Source: Thioalkalivibrio sp. ALJ24 (GTDB lineage: Bacteria > Pseudomonadota > Gammaproteobacteria > Ectothiorhodospirales > Ectothiorhodospiraceae). From it: DNA of 64,000 nt. Both the position numbers and the translations under genes were made by a program. The notes under the pieces were generated by a model. The model did no database searches. It was given only the letters and a program-made list of their open reading frames with translations, and was not told the origin of the DNA. This document shows positions 60,756-64,000 of this stretch, in pieces (position 1 is the first letter of the stretch; every line of letters starts with the position of its first letter). The stretch covers positions 183,775-247,774 of the forward strand of contig NZ_KB898725.1 in assembly GCF_000377785.1 (NCBI RefSeq), in the 5' to 3' direction.

Positions 60756-61805
60756 ATGGCCGACCGGACGGAGGCGGCCGGCGACGGCACCGCCAGCAAC
60801 ATCCCCATCGCCGCGCTCACACGGGCGATGGGGAGCCGTCTGGATCTGCGCTATGTCCACGGAGAAGAGGCCGCCGGCCAGCGAGAACTGCTGGGACCGG
60901 ACGACGGCGACCTTCCGCTGGTCGGCCACCTGAACCTGATCCGGCCCAACCGGATCCAGGTCATCGGCGACTACGAAGCCCGCTATATCGGCGGCCTGTC
61001 CGAAGAGCAGCAGGATCACCTGGTGCTGGAGATGGCGCGCACCGGCACCACCATGGTGATCTTCGCCGAGGACACCTGCCCCTTCACCCGCATGCCGGCG
61101 TCCGGCGACGCCAGCCTGCCGGTCATCCTGTGCACCCGCACCTCCTCGCACGAGGTCATCGCGCTGCTGCGCTATTTCCTGCAGCAGCGCCTGGCCCATT
61201 TCGAGGTGCGCCACGGGGTGTTCATGGAGATCCTCGGCATCGGCGTGCTGATCTCGGGTGCCTCCAGCGTGGGCAAGAGCGAGGTCGCGCTGGAACTGAT
61301 CTCGCGCGGCCACCGTCTGATCGCCGACGATGCCCCCGAGTTCGCGCGCATTGCCCCGGATATCGTGCGCGGACACTGTCCCGCCCTGCTCCAGGACCTG
61401 CTCGAGGTGCGCGGCCTGGGGGTGCTCAATATCCGTGCGATGTACGGCGACTCGGCGATCAAGGGCGGCAAATACCTGCGCCTGATCATCGACCTGCGCG
61501 ACCACAACGAACCATCGCCGGTGCCGGACGACCGCCTCAACGGGCGGCGTGGCGAGAGCGAGATCCTCGGGCTGCGCATCCCGCTGATCAGCCTCCCTGT
61601 GGCACCCGGGCGCAACATCGCGGTGATGATCGAGGCCGCGGTGCGCAACCACCTGCTGCACATGCAGGGGTACATCGCCGGGGACGACCTGCGGGCCCGC
61701 CAGCGCCGCCGCATGGATGACGGTGCCGCCGCGGACACCGGGGACGCGACCTTCCACATCGGCGGGCCCAGCACCACGGTCCCCAATCCCGATCCCGAGG
61801 GCTGA
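60756..61805 (+). CDS. hprK: HPr kinase/phosphorylase HprK
   Basis: HprK phosphorylates HPr on Ser46 and removes that phosphate. The 349-aa protein has an N-terminal Mur-like domain and a C-terminal kinase domain with P-loop GASSVGKS (residues 168-175), the HprK signature LLEVRGLGVLNIRAMYGDSAIK and DRLNGRRGESEILG. It is somewhat longer than the Firmicute enzymes, with a C-terminal Asp/Pro-rich tail. Many proteobacteria keep it without sugar PTS permeases. Its target HPr with Ser46 is encoded 1.3 kb downstream. Confidence 0.95.
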   Translation: MADRTEAAGDGTASNIPIAALTRAMGSRLDLRYVHGEEAAGQRELLGPDDGDLPLVGHLNLIRPNRIQVIGDYEARYIGGLSEEQQDHLVLEMARTGTTMVIFAEDTCPFTRMPASGDASLPVILCTRTSSHEVIALLRYFLQQRLAHFEVRHGVFMEILGIGVLISGASSVGKSEVALELISRGHRLIADDAPEFARIAPDIVRGHCPALLQDLLEVRGLGVLNIRAMYGDSAIKGGKYLRLIIDLRDHNEPSPVPDDRLNGRRGESEILGLRIPLISLPVAPGRNIAVMIEAAVRNHLLHMQGYIAGDDLRARQRRRMDDGAAADTGDATFHIGGPSTTVPNPDPEG

Positions 61806-61809
61806 GGGC

Positions 61810-62697
61810 ATGCGCCTGCTGCTGGTCAGCGGTCTATCAGGGTCCGGCAAGACCGTCGCCCTGCATACCCTGGAGGACGCCGGCTATTTCTGCGTGGACA
61901 ACCTGCCGCTGCCGATGCTGCCGGAGCTGGTGGACAAGGTCCGCAACGGCGAATACGACACCGGCGGCGACCGCTACCTCGCGGTGGGGGTGGACGTACG
62001 CTCGGGGCTGGACGCCCTCAGCGGCTTCGGCGGCCTGCTCGCCTCACTGCGCGAAAGCGGCCTCGAGGTGGAGGTGCTGTTCCTCAATGCGACCGACGAA
62101 GTCCTGCTGCGGCGCTACCACCTGACCCGCCGGCGTCACCCGCTGGCCCGCGACGGCGTCCCGCTGATCGAGGCGATCGGCATGGAGCGCAACTGGCTGG
62201 GCCACGTCGCCGCGGAGGCGGACCTGACCGTGGACACCAGCCGGCTGTCCATGCACGACCTCGCACGCACCCTGCGGGCCCGGATCGGGAGTCGCGAGAC
62301 CGCCGGCCTGTCACTGCTGTTCCAGTCCTTCGGCTTCAAGCACGGCTCGCCGATGGACTCCGATTTCGTGTTCGACGTGCGCTGCCTGCCCAACCCTTAC
62401 TACGAGCGGGAGCTGGCAGCCCTGTCCGGACTGGATCCTGCGGTCGCCCGTTTCCTCGACAGACACGCCGAGGTCGACGCGATGTTCGACTCGATTCACG
62501 GGTTCCTCGACACCTGGATCCCGCGCCTGGTGGCCGACCATCGCAGCTATGCAACGGTCTCGATCGGCTGCACCGGCGGGCGTCACCGATCGGTCTACCT
62601 CGTGGAACGGCTGGGGGCTGCGTGGCGCGAGCGCGAACATGTTACTGTTAGCCTCCGGCATCGAGAGCTCGATTCCTTCTCCCCCGAACCGGAGTAG
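61810..62697 (+). CDS. rapZ: RNase adaptor protein RapZ
   Basis: RapZ binds small RNAs and, in enteric bacteria, steers RNase E to GlmZ to control glucosamine-6-phosphate synthase and thus envelope precursors. The 295-aa protein has the P-loop GLSGSGKT (residues 8-15), a DVRS region, and the C-terminal RNA-binding part with FGFKHG and GCTGGRHRSVYLVERL. GlmZ/GlmY are not visible here. It follows hprK by 4 nt. The RNase E role in this organism is inference. Confidence 0.95.
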   Translation: MRLLLVSGLSGSGKTVALHTLEDAGYFCVDNLPLPMLPELVDKVRNGEYDTGGDRYLAVGVDVRSGLDALSGFGGLLASLRESGLEVEVLFLNATDEVLLRRYHLTRRRHPLARDGVPLIEAIGMERNWLGHVAAEADLTVDTSRLSMHDLARTLRARIGSRETAGLSLLFQSFGFKHGSPMDSDFVFDVRCLPNPYYERELAALSGLDPAVARFLDRHAEVDAMFDSIHGFLDTWIPRLVADHRSYATVSIGCTGGRHRSVYLVERLGAAWREREHVTVSLRHRELDSFSPEPE

Positions 62698-62701
62698 TTC
62701 C

Positions 62702-63127
62702 ATGGGCGTCGGTCTGATCCTGATCACGCATCAAAACCTGGGCGACACCCTCCTGCAGACCGCGCAAAGCATGCTGGGCACCCTGCCCGAGGACTGCGAA
62801 TCCATGGCGATGTCGCAGATCGACGATCCGGACGACATTCAGGAACGCGCCCGCAGTCGCATGGAAACCCTGGACAGCGGTTCGGGGGTCCTGGTACTGA
62901 CCGACATGTTCGGCTCCACCCCCGCCAATGTCGCCAGTCGCGTGGCCCGCGGGCACGATGCCCGAGTGGTGGCCGGGGTCAACCTGCCGATGCTGATCCG
63001 GGTTCTCAACTACCGCCATCTACCGCTCTCCGAACTGGTCAACAAGGCCCTGTCCGGGGGGCACGACGGAATCCTTCTCTGTGACCAGGAATGCAGTGAT
63101 GCCGCAGCGCGCAGTCCCCATCGTTAA
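62702..63127 (+). CDS. PTS EIIA, mannose (fructose) family, regulatory
   Basis: A 141-aa EIIA-Man type domain with the phosphorylated histidine His10 (GLILITHQNLGDTLL) and LVLTDMFGSTPANVASR. It is a single domain with no EIIB, EIIC or EIID gene nearby, so it likely works as a regulator rather than in sugar import. It starts 4 nt after rapZ and overlaps ptsH by 29 nt. Proteobacterial counterparts lie in the same rapZ-EIIA-HPr order. Confidence 0.93.
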   Translation: MGVGLILITHQNLGDTLLQTAQSMLGTLPEDCESMAMSQIDDPDDIQERARSRMETLDSGSGVLVLTDMFGSTPANVASRVARGHDARVVAGVNLPMLIRVLNYRHLPLSELVNKALSGGHDGILLCDQECSDAAARSPHR

Positions 63128-63371
63128 CCGTCTGGGCATGCACGCCCGGGCCGCCGCCAAGTTCGTCAGTCTTGCCAGCCAGTACAACGCCGAGGTCACC
63201 GTCGCCCGCAACGAGCAGGAGGTGAACGGCAAGAGCATCATGGGGGTCATGATGCTGGCCGCGGCCAAGGGTTCGGAGATCGTGATCCGCACCGACGGGG
63301 CCGACGATGCCGAAGACGCGCTGGATGCCCTGACCGACCTGGTGGCCGACCGCTTCGGCGAGGAGTCCTGA
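63099..63371 (+). CDS. ptsH: Phosphocarrier protein HPr (NPr-like)
   Basis: HPr relays phosphate from enzyme I to EIIA proteins. From the ATG at 63099 it is 90 aa, with His15 (NRLGMHARAAAKF) as phosphoryl site and Ser46 (NGKSIMGVMML) as the HprK site; both are present. CAGGAA about 8 nt upstream supports this start over a GTG at 63081. Enzyme I (ptsI/ptsP) is not next to it. It ends the rpoN block and runs convergently into the AEC transporter gene with 3 nt between stops. Confidence 0.95.
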   Translation: MPQRAVPIVNRLGMHARAAAKFVSLASQYNAEVTVARNEQEVNGKSIMGVMMLAAAKGSEIVIRTDGADDAEDALDALTDLVADRFGEES

Positions 63372-63374
63372 GGC

Positions 63375-64000
63375 TCAGGCCCCGAACAGGGCCCCGGCGA
63401 TCGCGAACCAAAGCGGCAGGGTCAGCAGCGACAGCGCGGTGGTGAGGGTCACGGCCGCCGCGTACAGCGCGGTATCCAGGCCGAAGCGATCACACAGGAC
63501 CAGCCCCAGCACCATCGCCGGCATCGCCGCCTCCAGCACCGTGCCGGTCGCCGGGATCCCCTCCATGCCCAGCAGCCACACCAGCCCCAGCGCCACCGCC
63601 GGGGCCAGCAGCAGCTGGATCACCGTGACCACCACCAGCGGGCGCGCGTCACGCCCGTGGAAGCGGTGGAACACCAGCGCCAGCCCCAGGGCAAACAGCA
63701 TCAGCGGCGACACCGAATCCGCCAGCAGGCCCAGCCAGTCCTCCAGCCACACCGTCTGCGGCACCCCGGCAAGGTTCAGCCCGACCCCGGCCACCGCCGC
63801 CCAGATCGACGGCACGGCCAGCAGGCCGCGCAGCGGATGGACCGCCGGCATGCGACCGTCGCCGTAACGCCGCGCCAGCACAACGCCCAGGGTCAGGACC
63901 AGCGGCAGACAGGCGAACAAGTCATACTGGATGGCGACGGCACGTCCGGGCTCGCCGAACAGGCTGTCGAGGATGGGCAGGCCGAGGTAGGTAGCGTTGG
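63375..64000 (-). CDS. AEC-family (auxin efflux carrier-like) transporter, C-terminal part
   Basis: The 3' part of a membrane transporter whose N-terminus lies beyond the window edge; about 207 codons are visible. Translation at the edge reads NATYLGLPILDSLFGEPG, the AEC motif after the third or fourth helix, then repeated hydrophobic helices with AEC-like Pro/Gly breaks (LEAAMPAMVLGLVLCDRFGLD). Members export or import small organic acids; the substrate is unknown. It is convergent with ptsH. Confidence 0.85.
   Translation of the reverse strand, partial: NATYLGLPILDSLFGEPGRAVAIQYDLFACLPLVLTLGVVLARRYGDGRMPAVHPLRGLLAVPSIWAAVAGVGLNLAGVPQTVWLEDWLGLLADSVSPLMLFALGLALVFHRFHGRDARPLVVVTVIQLLLAPAVALGLVWLLGMEGIPATGTVLEAAMPAMVLGLVLCDRFGLDTALYAAAVTLTTALSLLTLPLWFAIAGALFGA

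Noticed and set aside
58383-61850. A 1155-codon open frame on the minus strand
   Set aside because: It is antisense to rpoN, hpf, ptsN and hprK. Long shadow frames are expected in GC-rich DNA with strong third-position bias, and its sequence is low-complexity His/Asp/Val/Gln-rich without a domain.

Overview
This 64 kb window is GC-rich chromosomal DNA from a gammaproteobacterium. The gene order, the many Asp/Glu-rich proteins and the sequence style suggest an Ectothiorhodospiraceae member of the Thioalkalivibrio type; that placement is inference. Most of the window follows the order I recall for Pseudomonas aeruginosa around PA4400-PA4466 (Nudix/argJ/secA, dcw cluster, rsmI/lpoA, sspAB, petABC, algW/hisC/hisD/hisG/murA, mla, kds/lpt/rpoN/pts). 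It is therefore a core housekeeping region. I see no insertion sequence, prophage, CRISPR array, toxin module or rRNA.

Layout. 1-480: tRNA-Tyr, tRNA-Gly, tRNA-Thr and the start of tuf on the minus strand, behind a good sigma-70 promoter. 718-5997 (+): pilB-pilC-pilD, coaE, zapD. 6002-11954 (-): Nudix/TMP-synthase-like fusion, argJ, secA, a LytM peptidase. 11988-12431 (+): a DUF721/DciA-type gene. 12439-31076 (-): the full division and cell wall cluster, read mraZ to lpxC, with thirteen consecutive overlapping gene junctions and a promoter carrying four MraZ boxes. 31352-32650 (-): RNase P RNA and rsmI. 32684-36314 (+): lpoA, yraN and an FAD-linked oxidase. 36318-41204 (-): sspA-sspB, petABC (bc1 complex) and a Nif3 protein. 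41268-42389 (+): a DegS/AlgW-like protease. 42423-51854 (-): murA-hisG-DAHP synthase-hisD-hisC, mlaFEDCB and an unknown gene. 51922-63371 (+): a luciferase-like oxidoreductase, an NAD-dependent epimerase, yrbG, kdsD, kdsC, lptCAB, rpoN, hpf, ptsN, hprK, rapZ, EIIA-Man and HPr. 63375-64000 (-): the C-terminal part of an AEC-family transporter.

How it works together. The dcw genes make lipid II and the divisome. lpxC, kdsD/kdsC and lptCAB make and export LPS. mla keeps outer-membrane lipid asymmetry, and lpoA stimulates peptidoglycan synthesis, so much of the window is envelope construction. rpoN, hpf, ptsN, hprK, rapZ, EIIA-Man and HPr form a regulatory phosphotransfer module with no sugar permease.

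I do not find a clear new multi-gene system. The best leads are departures from the conserved order or sequence: an unknown/luciferase-like/epimerase trio inside the usual mlaF-yrbG divergon, a DAHP synthase inside the his genes, an FAD oxidase where diaA/dolP usually sit, a long cytochrome b with a PVWY Qo motif, a dyad filling the putative lpxC promoter, and a second pair of MraZ-like boxes at the end of rnpB.
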